The position numbers and the translations under genes are program-made. A DNA stretch of 64,000 bases from Gammaproteobacteria bacterium (lineage in GTDB: Bacteria; Pseudomonadota; Gammaproteobacteria; Pseudomonadales; Pseudohongiellaceae): assembly GCA_002706685.1 (NCBI GenBank), contig PALV01000013.1:62001-126000 (forward strand), given 5' to 3'. Of the stretch, positions 44,305 through 54,422 are shown in pieces. Each line of letters starts with the position of its first letter. Position 1 is the stretch's first letter. Under the pieces are notes generated by a model. It had not been told where the DNA came from. It was given only the letters and a program-made list of their open reading frames with translations, and did no database searches.

Positions 44305-46413
44305 ATGACAGAGACGTCTGCCACGTCAGTACCCGAAGCCGTAGACGCCAATGCCAGCAAGTTCCGACACTGGCGTCTGTCGCGTGATCGCGACAATATC
44401 ATCTATGCCTATCTGGATCGTGAGGGAGAGCGCGTCAATTCGCTTTCCCGCGCGGTGCTTGAGGAGTTTGAGCAGCTTGTCGCGCTGGCTGAGACGTCTT
44501 CGCCGCGCGGCCTGGTGCTGATGTCCGGCAAAACCACTGGCTTTGTGTTCGGCGCCGATGTCAAGGAATTTGAAGGTTTTGACGACGCCAGCGCTGTGAC
44601 ACGCGAAATCGAGCGCGTCCACGAGATGTTCAACCGGCTTGAACGACTCAAGTGCATCACCGTCGCCGCAATTGAGGGCTACTGCCTTGGCGGCGGCCTG
44701 GAAATGTCGCTGGCCTGTGACTATCGAATCGCCAAGGACGTACCCGCAACCAGGCTTGGATTTCCAGAAACACAACTGGGTATTTTCCCTGGCTTCGGCG
44801 GCTCGGTGCGATCAGTGCGGACCATCGGCGGCATCAAGGCCATGGAACTGATGCTGACGGCTCGCCAGATCAGTGCGCGCGCGGCCCGCTCAATTGGCCT
44901 GGTGGACCAGGTGATCGGTCGTCACGAAGAACTGCTCTGGGCGGCCCGTGCCGCCGTTCTTAAAGGCAAAAAGCACCGCGGGCCTGGACTGATGCGCAGC
45001 ATGAGCAACGTCTGGCCGGTAAGATCGATTCTCGCGGGCCAGATCCGCAAGCAGACCCAGCGCAAAGCGCGTCCCGAACACTACCCTGCTCCTTTTCGCC
45101 TGATTGATACCTGGCAGACCTATGGTGGTAACCGCAAGAAGATGATGCGGCAGGAGGCACGGGCTGTCGGTGAATTGATGGTATCGCCGACCGCCAAAAG
45201 TCTGCGTCGCGTCTTCCACTTGATGGAACGCCTGAAATCCCAGGGCAAGAATGTCGATTTTGCCGTTCGTCACGTCCATGTGGTGGGAGCTGGCACCATG
45301 GGCGGTGATATCGCGGCGTGGTGTGTTCTGCGAGGCCTGACGGTCACTTTGCAGGACCGCGACATGAAGAGCGTCAGCGCAGCCATAAAGCGGGCCGAGA
45401 AGCAGTTCCAGAAAAAACTGAAGGACACTGCAAAGGTCAGGGCAGCGCTGGATCGACTGCGTCCCGATGTCGAGGCCGAATTTGTGGCTCAGGCCGACAT
45501 TGTCATCGAAGCCATCTTCGAGAACGCCGAAGCCAAGCAGTCACTGTTCAAGGATATTGCGCCCAAAATGAAACCGGGCGCGGTTCTGGCTACCAACACA
45601 TCCGCCATTCCGCTTGAGAAGCTGGCCAGCGTGCTGGACGACCCAAGTCGTCTTATCGGCCTGCATTTCTTCAACCCGGTCGCAAAAATGCCACTGGTAG
45701 AAGTTGTATCCGGGCCAGATACCTCTCAGATAGAAGCACAGAAAGGGGCTGCCTTCTGCCAGCAGATCAGCCGTTTCCCGCTGCCCGTCAAAAGCAGCCC
45801 CGGCTTTCTGGTTAACCGCGTGCTTGCGCCCTACATGATGACAGCCCTGCGATTGCATCGCGAAGGTGTGCCAGCCGAAGCGCTGGATGCTGCCGCCGAG
45901 GCCTTCGGAATGCCTATGGGTCCTGTCGAACTCGCCGACACAGTCGGTCTTGATGTCTGCCTGATGGTTACCGACGTGCTGCAGTCCGACCAGGAAGACG
46001 GTTTGCCTGAAAGCCCGGAAAAAGCATTTATCCAGAAACTGGTAGATGATGGGAGACTGGGTAAAAAATCCGGACATGGCCTTTACCGGTGGGAAAAAGA
46101 CAAACCCCAGAAGAACAGCAACAACGTGTCCGGGCACAACCTGGCCGAACTCGCCGAAAAGCTGGTCGATGCCTACATCAACGAGTGCCGTGCAGCACTT
46201 AATGATGAAGTTGTCAGTGATGCAGACCTGCTTGATGCAGGCATGATTTTCGGTACTGGTTTTGCGCCGTTCAGGGGTGGGCCACTGTATTACCTGGAGC
46301 ACCAGGACGAGCAATATCGGATTGCATCGCCTGCGAATCAGGAGACATCCGAAAAAACGCCCGACGACAACGCGTCAGAAGAGCCTGAGCAGGAGACCGA
46401 AACCCGTGTATAA
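44305..46413 (+). CDS. fadJ: Fatty-acid oxidation alpha subunit FadJ (enoyl-CoA hydratase/3-hydroxyacyl-CoA dehydrogenase)
   Basis: The 702-residue bifunctional enzyme has a crotonase domain (about 25-210) with catalytic Glu133 (GGGLEM) and Glu155 (FPETQLG). The dehydrogenase half carries the NAD motif VVGAGTMGGD, HFFNPVAKMPLVEVV and the C-terminal KKSGHGLYRW. It hydrates enoyl-CoA and oxidises the hydroxy product. The last 40 residues are an acidic tail (ETSEKTPDDNASEEPEQETE) not needed for either activity. GTGAGG precedes the ATG. FadI starts inside its last codons, so the subunits are translationally coupled. Confidence 0.94.
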   Translation: MTETSATSVPEAVDANASKFRHWRLSRDRDNIIYAYLDREGERVNSLSRAVLEEFEQLVALAETSSPRGLVLMSGKTTGFVFGADVKEFEGFDDASAVTREIERVHEMFNRLERLKCITVAAIEGYCLGGGLEMSLACDYRIAKDVPATRLGFPETQLGIFPGFGGSVRSVRTIGGIKAMELMLTARQISARAARSIGLVDQVIGRHEELLWAARAAVLKGKKHRGPGLMRSMSNVWPVRSILAGQIRKQTQRKARPEHYPAPFRLIDTWQTYGGNRKKMMRQEARAVGELMVSPTAKSLRRVFHLMERLKSQGKNVDFAVRHVHVVGAGTMGGDIAAWCVLRGLTVTLQDRDMKSVSAAIKRAEKQFQKKLKDTAKVRAALDRLRPDVEAEFVAQADIVIEAIFENAEAKQSLFKDIAPKMKPGAVLATNTSAIPLEKLASVLDDPSRLIGLHFFNPVAKMPLVEVVSGPDTSQIEAQKGAAFCQQISRFPLPVKSSPGFLVNRVLAPYMMTALRLHREGVPAEALDAAAEAFGMPMGPVELADTVGLDVCLMVTDVLQSDQEDGLPESPEKAFIQKLVDDGRLGKKSGHGLYRWEKDKPQKNSNNVSGHNLAELAEKLVDAYINECRAALNDEVVSDADLLDAGMIFGTGFAPFRGGPLYYLEHQDEQYRIASPANQETSEKTPDDNASEEPEQETETRV

Positions 46414-47698
46414 CGCTGATGCAAATACGTCCCTTCGCAAAGTAGTCATTGCTGGCGGCGTGCGGCTGCCATTTTGCCGGTCAAACACGGCCTATGCTGA
46501 ACTCAGCAATCTGGACATGCTGGCTGACACACTGCAAAAACTCAGTGACCGCTTCGAGCTGTCCGGCAAAAAAATTGACGAGGTCGTCGCAGGCGCTGTG
46601 ACCACACACAGCAAAGACTGGAACCTGGCGCGTGAGGCAGTGCTGAGTACTGATCTGTCACCGGCCACTCCGGGCATTACACTACAGATGGCATGTGGCA
46701 CCTCGCTGCAGGCGGCCCTGATGTCTGCAGCAAAAATAGCCACCGGGCAGATCGACTGTGCGATCGCCGCAGGCACAGACACCACCAGTGATGCGCCGAT
46801 CGTGTTTCAGCGACGCTTTGCACGCCGCCTGATCAAAATGGGCCAGGCCCGCACCTTCAAGCAGCGGCTTGCAGCCTTCAAGGGCTTTGGACTTTCTGAA
46901 CTTGCACCACGCCCGCCTGCCAATGGAGAGCCGCGAACCGGTCTTTCCATGGGGCAACATTGTGAGTTGATGGCGCAAGAGTGGGGAGTGACACGCGAAG
47001 AGCAGGATCAACTGGCACTGGAAAGCCATCAGAAAGCCGCCGCAGCCTACGACGCCGGATTTTTTGACGATCTGGTGAGTCAGTATGAAGGCGTGGCACG
47101 CGACAATAACCTGCGGGCTGACTCATCGCTGGAAAAACTGGCATCGCTGAAGCCGGCATTCGATCGCAAACACGGCACATTGACAGCTGGCAACAGCACA
47201 CCACTGACCGACGGTGCCGCAGCAGTACTTCTGTGCAGTGAGGAATGGGCAAAAGCCAATAACCTGCCCATACAGGCATACTTGACGGCTGGCCGCAGCA
47301 GTGCTGTCGACTTTGTCCATGGCGAAGGCCTGCTGATGGCACCTACGGTCGCCGTCAGTGAGTTGCTGCAGCACGCAGGGCTGTTATTGCAGGACTTCGA
47401 CTGTTATGAGATTCATGAGGCTTTTGCCGCTCAAGCCCTGTGCACACTCAAGGCCTGGGAAGATGACGACTTTTGCCGCTCCCGACTCAATCGGGACAAG
47501 GCCATGGGCGCGATCGATCGGGAAAAGATGAATATCAAAGGCGGTTCTTTGGCGTTTGGTCACCCCTTTGCCGCAACGGGTGCCCGCATTCTCGGCTCAC
47601 TGGCCGCCATCCTCGAGGAGAAGGGCAGCGGCCGTGGCCTGATATCAATATGCACCGCTGGCGGCATGGGAGTTGCCGCCATCGTCGAACGCCCGTAA
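46406..47698 (+). CDS. fadI: 3-ketoacyl-CoA thiolase FadI (beta subunit)
   Basis: The 430-residue thiolase has the acyl-accepting Cys97 (MACGTSLQ), the histidine region CYEIHEAFAAQ and the second active cysteine in CTAGGMGVA. It starts with RKVVIAGGVRLPFCR after a short leader. FadI cleaves 3-ketoacyl-CoA and forms a complex with FadJ. The frame is open further upstream inside fadJ, but the GTG at 46406, 8 bp before the fadJ stop ends, with GGAG upstream gives the family length (E. coli 436). It converges with maeB and the stops are adjacent. Confidence 0.94.
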   Translation: MYNADANTSLRKVVIAGGVRLPFCRSNTAYAELSNLDMLADTLQKLSDRFELSGKKIDEVVAGAVTTHSKDWNLAREAVLSTDLSPATPGITLQMACGTSLQAALMSAAKIATGQIDCAIAAGTDTTSDAPIVFQRRFARRLIKMGQARTFKQRLAAFKGFGLSELAPRPPANGEPRTGLSMGQHCELMAQEWGVTREEQDQLALESHQKAAAAYDAGFFDDLVSQYEGVARDNNLRADSSLEKLASLKPAFDRKHGTLTAGNSTPLTDGAAAVLLCSEEWAKANNLPIQAYLTAGRSSAVDFVHGEGLLMAPTVAVSELLQHAGLLLQDFDCYEIHEAFAAQALCTLKAWEDDDFCRSRLNRDKAMGAIDREKMNIKGGSLAFGHPFAATGARILGSLAAILEEKGSGRGLISICTAGGMGVAAIVERP

Positions 47699-49996
47699 TC
47701 AGGCGCCGGATTGGCCGCTTTGATCGCGCTGGTAGATATCTGCCGATGCCAGCGCCGTCAAATTCAGGATGCCTCTGCCTGACACTGACGGAATCAGGAT
47801 ATGCACCGGCTTTTCCAGCCCGTTCAGGAAGGGGCCGATCAGGCGGGCGTTGGTCAGTGAGCGCAACAGTCCCAGCGCTATACTGGCGGCGTCCATGTTG
47901 GGCATGACCAGAACGTTTGCACGCCCCTTGATATTGGCGCCGTCGAATACGGTCGCGCGCATCTCCGGATTCAATGCTGTCAATGAGTGCATTTCCCCAT
48001 CTATCTGAACCTCTGGGAGCTCCATGCGCAGACGATGCGCAGCGCGCTTCATCTTGATCGCAGAGCTATCCTCGTAGGTACCAAAATTGGAGTGGGACAG
48101 CAACGCTACCACCGGCTCGATATCGAATGACTGCTGCACAAAACGAACGGCGTCCTTGGCAATCTCGACGACATCCTCCTCAGTCGGATCCACGTTAACA
48201 AAAGGGTCAGTCAAGAACAGAGGGCCATCATCCATCAGCAACACACAGATGGAGGAAAGGCGACCACCCGCCCTGGTAGATCGAATGATGGGTCGAATGT
48301 CGTGCAGGTGCGTATCAAACCGCCCTACTTTACCACAGACCATACCATCGGCCTCACCGAGCGCCACCATCAGGGCTGCAAGCACAGTGGTATTGCTGTG
48401 AACCGCCGTTTTGGCTGCCTCAACCGAGACACCGGAACGGCCGACATGCTGGTGATAAAACTGCCAGTAGCGCTCGTGGACGTCAGCTTCCTCGGAGTTG
48501 AATACCTGGAAATCCTTGCCCGGCTCCAGTCGCAGACCAATCTTTTTGATCTTGTCATTAATGACCGGAGGCCGGCCGATCAGAATGGGTTTGGCGACCC
48601 CTTCGTCCACCACAGCCTGCATGGCAAGCAGTACATCGTCGTTTTCACCCTCTGCATAAACGATTCTGGCCGGGTGGCGGCGCGCCAGGTCAATATTGGG
48701 CTGCATGAACAGACGACTACTGTTTACGTATGCACTGAGCTTGTTGCGATAGGCGTCCAGATCTTCAATTGGTCGGGTAGCGACGCCACTTTTCATGGCC
48801 GCCTTGACGACAGCCAGTGGCACCTCTTCGATCAGGCGCGGATCAAAGGGTTTCGGAATCAGGTACTCGCGTCCGAACTTCAGATCCTCGTCAATATACG
48901 CTTTGGCAACCGTCTCGGATACTTCCCGCAATGCAAGATCAGCGATCGCCCGTACGCAGGCACGCTTCATTTCATCATTGATATGCGTGGCGCCACAGTC
49001 GAGTGCGCCGCGGAATATGAACGGAAAGCACAGAACGTTATTCACCTGGTTCGGATAATCTGAGCGACCTGTGGCAAGAATGGCGTCAGGGCGGGCTTTA
49101 CGCGCCTCCTCTGGCATAATTTCCGGAATCGGATTGGACATGGCCAGAATAAGCGGGTCACGAGCCATGCTTTTGACCATTTCCGCATCCATGACTCCGG
49201 GACCCGACAGGCCCAAAAACAGATCGGCATCCTTGATGGCATCGCTTAAGGTCCGATCTTCGGTATCAACAGCGAACTTTTCCTTCCAGGGGTTCATGCC
49301 TTCCTTGCGACCCTTGTAGATCACACCATTTCTATCCAGCATTCGCACATTTTCTTTGCGCACGCCCATGCTGAGCAGCAATTCAACACAGGCAATACTC
49401 GCCGCACCCGCACCCGAAGCCACCAGTTTGATGTCTTCGAACTTCTTGTTTACGATTCGCAGCCCATTGTAGACTGCCGCAGCCGCAACAATTGCCGTGC
49501 CATGCTGATCGTCATGGAATACCGGAATATTCATGATGTCGCGCAGTTTGCGCTCTACCAGGAAACACTCTGGCGCCTTGATATCCTCCAGGTTGATGCC
49601 ACCAAACGTTGGCTCCAGCGACGCAATGATCTCAACCAGTTTGTCTACGTCTGTCTCATTGATCTCTATATCGAACACATCCAGATCGGCAAACTTCTTG
49701 AACAGGACTGCCTTGCCTTCCATCACCGGTTTGGCGGCCAGCGGTCCGATATTTCCGAGTCCAAGCACGGCGGTCCCATTAGAGATTACCGCCACCAGGT
49801 TGCCGCGCGAGGTAAGACGCGCCGCTTCGGCCGGGTCCTCCACAATGGCTTCGCATGCAAACGCCACACCGGGTGAATAGGCACGAGAAAGATCCCGGTT
49901 GTTCGCCAGTGGCTTGGTAGGACGGATGGCCAGTTTTCCTGGAACCGGTTCGGCGTGGTAGCGCAGTGCGCTTTCCTTGAATGAGTCGTCTGACAT
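47699..49996 (-). CDS. maeB: NADP-dependent malic enzyme MaeB
   Basis: The 765-residue protein fuses a malic enzyme (about 1-425; [31 protein letters not shown], the Lys in [25 protein letters not shown] and the NADP motif [15 protein letters not shown]) to a phosphotransacetylase-like domain (about 430-765) that is regulatory rather than catalytic. It decarboxylates malate to pyruvate and makes NADPH. The length and order match E. coli MaeB (759). AGGAACG precedes the ATG. Its setting beside beta-oxidation genes fits growth on fatty acids, when malate is turned to pyruvate for gluconeogenesis. Confidence 0.95.
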   Translation of the reverse strand: MSDDSFKESALRYHAEPVPGKLAIRPTKPLANNRDLSRAYSPGVAFACEAIVEDPAEAARLTSRGNLVAVISNGTAVLGLGNIGPLAAKPVMEGKAVLFKKFADLDVFDIEINETDVDKLVEIIASLEPTFGGINLEDIKAPECFLVERKLRDIMNIPVFHDDQHGTAIVAAAAVYNGLRIVNKKFEDIKLVASGAGAASIACVELLLSMGVRKENVRMLDRNGVIYKGRKEGMNPWKEKFAVDTEDRTLSDAIKDADLFLGLSGPGVMDAEMVKSMARDPLILAMSNPIPEIMPEEARKARPDAILATGRSDYPNQVNNVLCFPFIFRGALDCGATHINDEMKRACVRAIADLALREVSETVAKAYIDEDLKFGREYLIPKPFDPRLIEEVPLAVVKAAMKSGVATRPIEDLDAYRNKLSAYVNSSRLFMQPNIDLARRHPARIVYAEGENDDVLLAMQAVVDEGVAKPILIGRPPVINDKIKKIGLRLEPGKDFQVFNSEEADVHERYWQFYHQHVGRSGVSVEAAKTAVHSNTTVLAALMVALGEADGMVCGKVGRFDTHLHDIRPIIRSTRAGGRLSSICVLLMDDGPLFLTDPFVNVDPTEEDVVEIAKDAVRFVQQSFDIEPVVALLSHSNFGTYEDSSAIKMKRAAHRLRMELPEVQIDGEMHSLTALNPEMRATVFDGANIKGRANVLVMPNMDAASIALGLLRSLTNARLIGPFLNGLEKPVHILIPSVSGRGILNLTALASADIYQRDQSGQSGA

Positions 49997-50363
49997 GAAT
50001 TCGTTCCTGATCCTTCATTAAAAAATTTAACGACACTGCGTAGCAATGCCTGCGATTCAGCAACCCTTTATCTGCCCAGCACACTGAACGATCGCTCGGC
50101 TATTATAGCTGCGCTGCAGTACTAAATCGAATGCAAAACCCGCGACAGCAGTTTGACGCATGTTAAATGCAGACTGGCGCATCGGGTCCATGAATACTTC
50201 ATATTTTCTTCATTAATGTCTAATCTCAACCGTGATAGCTGGCAAGGAGTGCCGACCCAGCCCTCCACACCATAGCTGTCAACCATCAAGATGGAGCAAG
50301 AGTAGTACCGCCCTGGCGGCATGCATCCATATATGACAATAAAAACAGACACTGGAGAGCAAA
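49997..50363. other. Intergenic region between maeB and TonB receptor
   Basis: This 367-bp gap holds the promoters of two divergent genes and no ORF that I can support. The part near maeB has an AT-rich TTAAAAAATTTAA leader. The part near the receptor ends in GGAGAGC, its ribosome site. I see no tRNA or repeat in it. Confidence 0.6.
50102..50130 (-). promoter_or_regulatory. Candidate maeB promoter
   Basis: The minus strand reads a consensus TATAAT at 50107-50102, about 105 bp before the maeB ATG. The region 17 bp upstream of it (TCGATT, 50130-50125) is only a weak match to a -35. A CGATCG dyad lies just downstream of the -10. Confidence 0.35.
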
Positions 50364-53213
50364 ATGAAGTCATTCAAACCCTCGAAATCGCTGCTTCTGA
50401 CGCTTGGCATAATGGCCACGCATCAGGCCGCTGCCCAGACCGACGAAAACGCCCCGGAAGGTGATATAGAAGAAGTTGTTGTTACCGGCTCCTTTATCCG
50501 CAACAGCCAGTTTACCAACGCATCCCCTATCGAGACCATCAGCACGGACGACATCTGGCAGTCCGGCGCCGCCAACCTCGGCGAGTACATCCGTGATCTG
50601 CCTTACATGGAGAACATCGATACGGTGGCCAATATCCTGGATACACAGGACGGACAGCAGGACTCCAACTCCGCCCGATTCAATCTGCGCGGCCTGGGCA
50701 CTGAGTCAACACTGACTCTGATGGATGGCCGTCGCACAGCGAATGAGGGTGCGGTTGCCAGCCTGTTGCCGAGTATCGCACAGGAACGCATTGAGATCGT
50801 TACCGACGGCGGTGCGGCGCTTTATGGCGCCGACGCAGTTGCTGGTGTGGCCAATATCATTCCGTACAAGGAATATGAAGGCCTTCGCTCGCGTGTCTAC
50901 TACAAGCGGGATGAACGTGGCGGTACCGAACAGAGTTCCCTGGAGCTGATGACCGGTTTGAGCTTCGACAGCATCGGCGTCAACTGGGTGGGTGCTTTTG
51001 AATACTCCAATCGTACTTCGCTAATGGTCGCAGAACGTCCGCGTTACCTGGAGATCTCGGACCAGGATTCATCTTACGGCAACCCGGGTGCCTGGCAAAC
51101 GTGGAACAACCTGCGCTCCGGCTTCGGCAGTGTGCGTGATCCAAGTTGCGCCGCGTTTAATGATGGGGCATCAGACCTCAGTCAGGTCGGCGCACTGCCC
51201 AGTGGCACCCCGGAATCACTCAATCGCTGTTTCCTCTACTTTGGCGAATGGCAGGACTTTGCCCGACCATCCGTAAATTACACACTGTTCAACAACTTCT
51301 CTTACGAGGCGACGGACTGGCTGAATCTGGAATTCCAGATGAGTCACAACTATCGGGAATCGCAGTTGATGAGCTCCCCCAGCAATGCGGTCACACCGCG
51401 CGCCAACCATATGCAACTGCGCGTCCCCGCCAGTCATCCCGCCAACACCTTCGGCCGGGACGTCATGCCCTATTTCTGGCGTCCGTTTACCAAGATTGGC
51501 ACTTTGCCCAGTGTCACAGAGGGTAATGGTTATCTGAAAACTGTTTATCCTTACTACACTGATGCCTACAAATTTGGCGGCCAGTTCGAAATCGGCGACA
51601 CCTCCTGGCGTGGTGAATCCTGGGTGGGATATCAGCAGTCGCGACGCACCATCAAGGATGATGCCTACTCGCTGTCGCGCATGTCTGCTGCGCTCAGGGG
51701 CGAAGGTGGCCCCAATGGCAATGAATGGTTCAACCCTTTTGGCTCCGCCGATCCGCGCTCACCGCTGTATCAGGCAGGAGTCACCGACAACAGCCAGACT
51801 CTGGTCGACTGGCTTGTTGTGGAGAATTTTTACGAGACAGACCGTACCCGTCTGATGTACTGGGACACGGTATTCGATGGCGAGGTTATTGATATTCCCA
51901 CGGGCACGATACTGGCGGCAGTCGGCTTTCAGGTTCGCAAAGAACGCATCTGGAACAACAACTCGCCACTGGCTGAGGCGCGCGACAGTCTGACCTCCGA
52001 CATCACCGCTTACATCAATCCCATCGAAGCACGAGATTCCAATGTCCGGTCAGCCTTTGTTGAACTGGAAATACCATTGCTGCAGAACTCACCTATCGGC
52101 AGCATGGGCATCAAGGCCGCTGCACGTCAGGAAGACTTCTACACACTGGGTTATAAAACCACCAAACCCAAAGTATCACTGTTGTGGGAACCGCTGGACA
52201 GCCTGGCGCTGCGCGCCAGTTACGGCGAGTCCTTCCTGGCACCATCCGCTTCGCAACTGCGCCCGGCCCTGATTGAGAACTGTACAGATGTCACTCACAG
52301 CAACCCGGATCCAATCACCGGTCAGTTGATGACAGGTTTGCCGAGCTGTTCATCCGGCAACCCAAACCTGGGCGCTGAAGAGTCAGAGATCGTTAACGTC
52401 GGCTTCAGCTGGCTGCCAATCGACGGTCTCAGTATCGACCTGGATTATCAGGAAATTGAATACTTCGACAAAATCCAGAGCCTTGCGAGCGAAGAAGTAA
52501 CCCGTGTTCAGTTCAACGACTTCCTGGCAGCGACCAGCTACACGGAAGACAGCTACGACCCCAGCAACCCGGGTAATCTTGCAGACGGCCTGGCCTGGGT
52601 TCAGGCCAACCCCAACCCACTGGTCCTCAGAAATAATGATGGCAGCGTCAACACCATCATTCGGGCGCCAATCAACTATGCCTCGCAGTTTGTGGAGGGT
52701 TTTGATCTGAGAGTGCGTTACGGATTCAGCTATCGCGACTGGGGGCGGTTCAGTGTCAGTCTGAGTGGCAACTATTACACGCGATGGGAGTATCAGCAGT
52801 CCCCGACGTCGCCAATTGTGGATGCAAGAGGGTTCTCCAACTCAGATACCGGTTTTGCTCCTCCAATTTCCAAATGGAAAGGCAATCTCGGTCTGAACTG
52901 GTTCAACGACAATCACTCTGCGGGCATCACCACACGGTACCTGGACAGTATGATCTATGATGAGACCACATCTACGCTAGGCTACAACCTCGCTGATTTC
53001 CCCGAGATCCGGGCGATCACCAAGGTGGATGCCCGTTACTCCTATCGCTTCACGGTCGATCGCTTCCTGCAGGCCGATGCCAATCTGACACTCGGCATCA
53101 GCAACCTGTTTGATCGCATGGCGCAGCGACTGCCACAGAACGGCGGCATGGAAACCCGTATCGACGATCCATTCGGCAGACAGTTCTACATGTCGGTAGA
53201 CTTTGAGCTCTAA
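50364..53213 (+). CDS. TonB-dependent outer-membrane receptor (large)
   Basis: The 949-residue protein has a signal peptide (cut near HQAAAQ) and a clear TonB box (IEEVVVTGSFI, about 35-45). The plug domain follows (about 50-175: RFNLRGLGTESTLTLMDGRR, then ERIEIVTDGGAALYGADAVA), and a barrel that ends FYMSVDFEL. The long extracellular loops with NPxxG-like repeats are typical of large receptors in marine and sphingomonad-like bacteria that take up vitamin, chelate or oligosaccharide ligands. The ligand is unknown. GGAGAG precedes the ATG. A terminator follows. Confidence 0.9.
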   Translation: MKSFKPSKSLLLTLGIMATHQAAAQTDENAPEGDIEEVVVTGSFIRNSQFTNASPIETISTDDIWQSGAANLGEYIRDLPYMENIDTVANILDTQDGQQDSNSARFNLRGLGTESTLTLMDGRRTANEGAVASLLPSIAQERIEIVTDGGAALYGADAVAGVANIIPYKEYEGLRSRVYYKRDERGGTEQSSLELMTGLSFDSIGVNWVGAFEYSNRTSLMVAERPRYLEISDQDSSYGNPGAWQTWNNLRSGFGSVRDPSCAAFNDGASDLSQVGALPSGTPESLNRCFLYFGEWQDFARPSVNYTLFNNFSYEATDWLNLEFQMSHNYRESQLMSSPSNAVTPRANHMQLRVPASHPANTFGRDVMPYFWRPFTKIGTLPSVTEGNGYLKTVYPYYTDAYKFGGQFEIGDTSWRGESWVGYQQSRRTIKDDAYSLSRMSAALRGEGGPNGNEWFNPFGSADPRSPLYQAGVTDNSQTLVDWLVVENFYETDRTRLMYWDTVFDGEVIDIPTGTILAAVGFQVRKERIWNNNSPLAEARDSLTSDITAYINPIEARDSNVRSAFVELEIPLLQNSPIGSMGIKAAARQEDFYTLGYKTTKPKVSLLWEPLDSLALRASYGESFLAPSASQLRPALIENCTDVTHSNPDPITGQLMTGLPSCSSGNPNLGAEESEIVNVGFSWLPIDGLSIDLDYQEIEYFDKIQSLASEEVTRVQFNDFLAATSYTEDSYDPSNPGNLADGLAWVQANPNPLVLRNNDGSVNTIIRAPINYASQFVEGFDLRVRYGFSYRDWGRFSVSLSGNYYTRWEYQQSPTSPIVDARGFSNSDTGFAPPISKWKGNLGLNWFNDNHSAGITTRYLDSMIYDETTSTLGYNLADFPEIRAITKVDARYSYRFTVDRFLQADANLTLGISNLFDRMAQRLPQNGGMETRIDDPFGRQFYMSVDFEL

Positions 53214-53230
53214 ACGATCCACCGCAACAA

Positions 53231-53265
53231 AAAAAGGGAGCCCTTAAGAAGGGCTCCCTTTTTGG
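53231..53265. terminator. Bidirectional rho-independent terminator
   Basis: Arms of about 13 bases (53233-53245 and 53249-53261) form a stem with a 3-base loop, flanked by an A-run on the left and a T-run on the right. It separates the convergent TonB receptor and hydrolase genes and should work in both directions. Confidence 0.92.
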
Positions 53266-53291
53266 CTGGTCTTGAGATTATGCAGCAATAA

Positions 53292-54326
53292 TTACCAATC
53301 AGTTGCTTCCGTATCAGGGTCTGAACTCAGGAAAGCAATCAGGTCTGTGTGGTACTGCTCCGGATACTCAAAGTGCGGGTTATGGCCGATGCCCGGATAC
53401 TGGTGAATATCAGCGTTCTGCAGCGTATTGGCAATATGCTGTGACTGCTCGGCAAAGTTGGGAGTCAGACGGTCATCCTGACCACCCAGCACCAGCGCTT
53501 TGGTATCGATGTGCTGCCAGTCGTAAACAACAGGGTCGAAGTACAGAATGCCCTGCTGCCAGGCGCGAATGCGGGCCAGCTTTGGCCATGAGTCAATCAG
53601 GGTCTGACCGTACTGCATACGGACGAATTCCAGATACTCAGGTTTGACTTCGGTATTGTAGTAACGCATATGGTTGGCGAGAATGGAGCGATAGCTGGTG
53701 CCAGTTCTCACACCCTCTGCTGCTTCGTGAATATCGCGCCAGGGGCGACCCTGACGCTGGTCGCTCATGCCAATCTGATTGACCAGCACCATGTGTGTGG
53801 TGGTATCCGGATAGGTCATGGTGAAACGTGCGGCCAGCATGCCACCCATGGAATGGCCGACGATGGCAGTCTGTTCAACTCCCAGGTGATCGAGAAGCTT
53901 TTTTGCGTCCGCAGCGAACATGCTCAGATTGTATGGGATGTCCAGTTTTGACGATTTGCCGTAACCGACACGATCCGGCACGACCACCCGAAACCCTGCA
54001 TCTGCCAGGGCGTCAATAGTCGGCGCGAAACCAATGCCGCCAAAATTCATACCATGGAACAGCATCACGTTCTGGCCGTTAGGCGTGCCAGTAGGTGCGA
54101 CGTCCATATACGCCATCACACCTTCCTGGCTGAAGTGTTCGATGTCCATGAATTCGACAGGATGGGGGTATGCAATCTCCTCCATCATCTCCGATACGGG
54201 GCCCCAGTCAGCTGGCGGCTCATCCGGTGGCGTATAACCTTGCTGCGCAAACACAGGCTGAAAGGCTGGCCCGGCTGACATCGCGGCAGCGACGCCCAGG
54301 CAGGTAATCAGTTTACGGAAGGGCAT
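53292..54326 (-). CDS. Exported alpha/beta hydrolase
   Basis: The 344-residue protein has a signal peptide (cut near PVFAQ) and an alpha/beta-hydrolase fold. The oxyanion strand is VMLFHGMNFGG, the nucleophile elbow VGHSMGG contains Ser159, the acid is Asp284 or Asp285 (GGQDDRLTP) and the base is His315 (GIGHNPHFE). It would act in the periplasm on esters, amides or epoxides, and the substrate is not clear. AGGAG precedes the ATG. It is convergent with the TonB receptor, so a shared operon is ruled out. Confidence 0.88.
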   Translation of the reverse strand: MPFRKLITCLGVAAAMSAGPAFQPVFAQQGYTPPDEPPADWGPVSEMMEEIAYPHPVEFMDIEHFSQEGVMAYMDVAPTGTPNGQNVMLFHGMNFGGIGFAPTIDALADAGFRVVVPDRVGYGKSSKLDIPYNLSMFAADAKKLLDHLGVEQTAIVGHSMGGMLAARFTMTYPDTTTHMVLVNQIGMSDQRQGRPWRDIHEAAEGVRTGTSYRSILANHMRYYNTEVKPEYLEFVRMQYGQTLIDSWPKLARIRAWQQGILYFDPVVYDWQHIDTKALVLGGQDDRLTPNFAEQSQHIANTLQNADIHQYPGIGHNPHFEYPEQYHTDLIAFLSSDPDTEATDW

Positions 54327-54422
54327 GTAAGTCTCCTGTTTTACTCATTTCTTATAGTTGGTAGTTGTCTCTATCAGGGTAGCTCAGTGTACCTGAAACG
54401 GGATCGATTGACAGGTGGCCGG

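Noticed and set aside
45541..46314. 257-codon minus-strand frame inside fadJ
   Set aside because: It is fully antisense to conserved dehydrogenase sequence and has no motif.
48302..49063. 253-codon plus-strand frame inside maeB
   Set aside because: It is antisense to a conserved enzyme and no family is recognisable.
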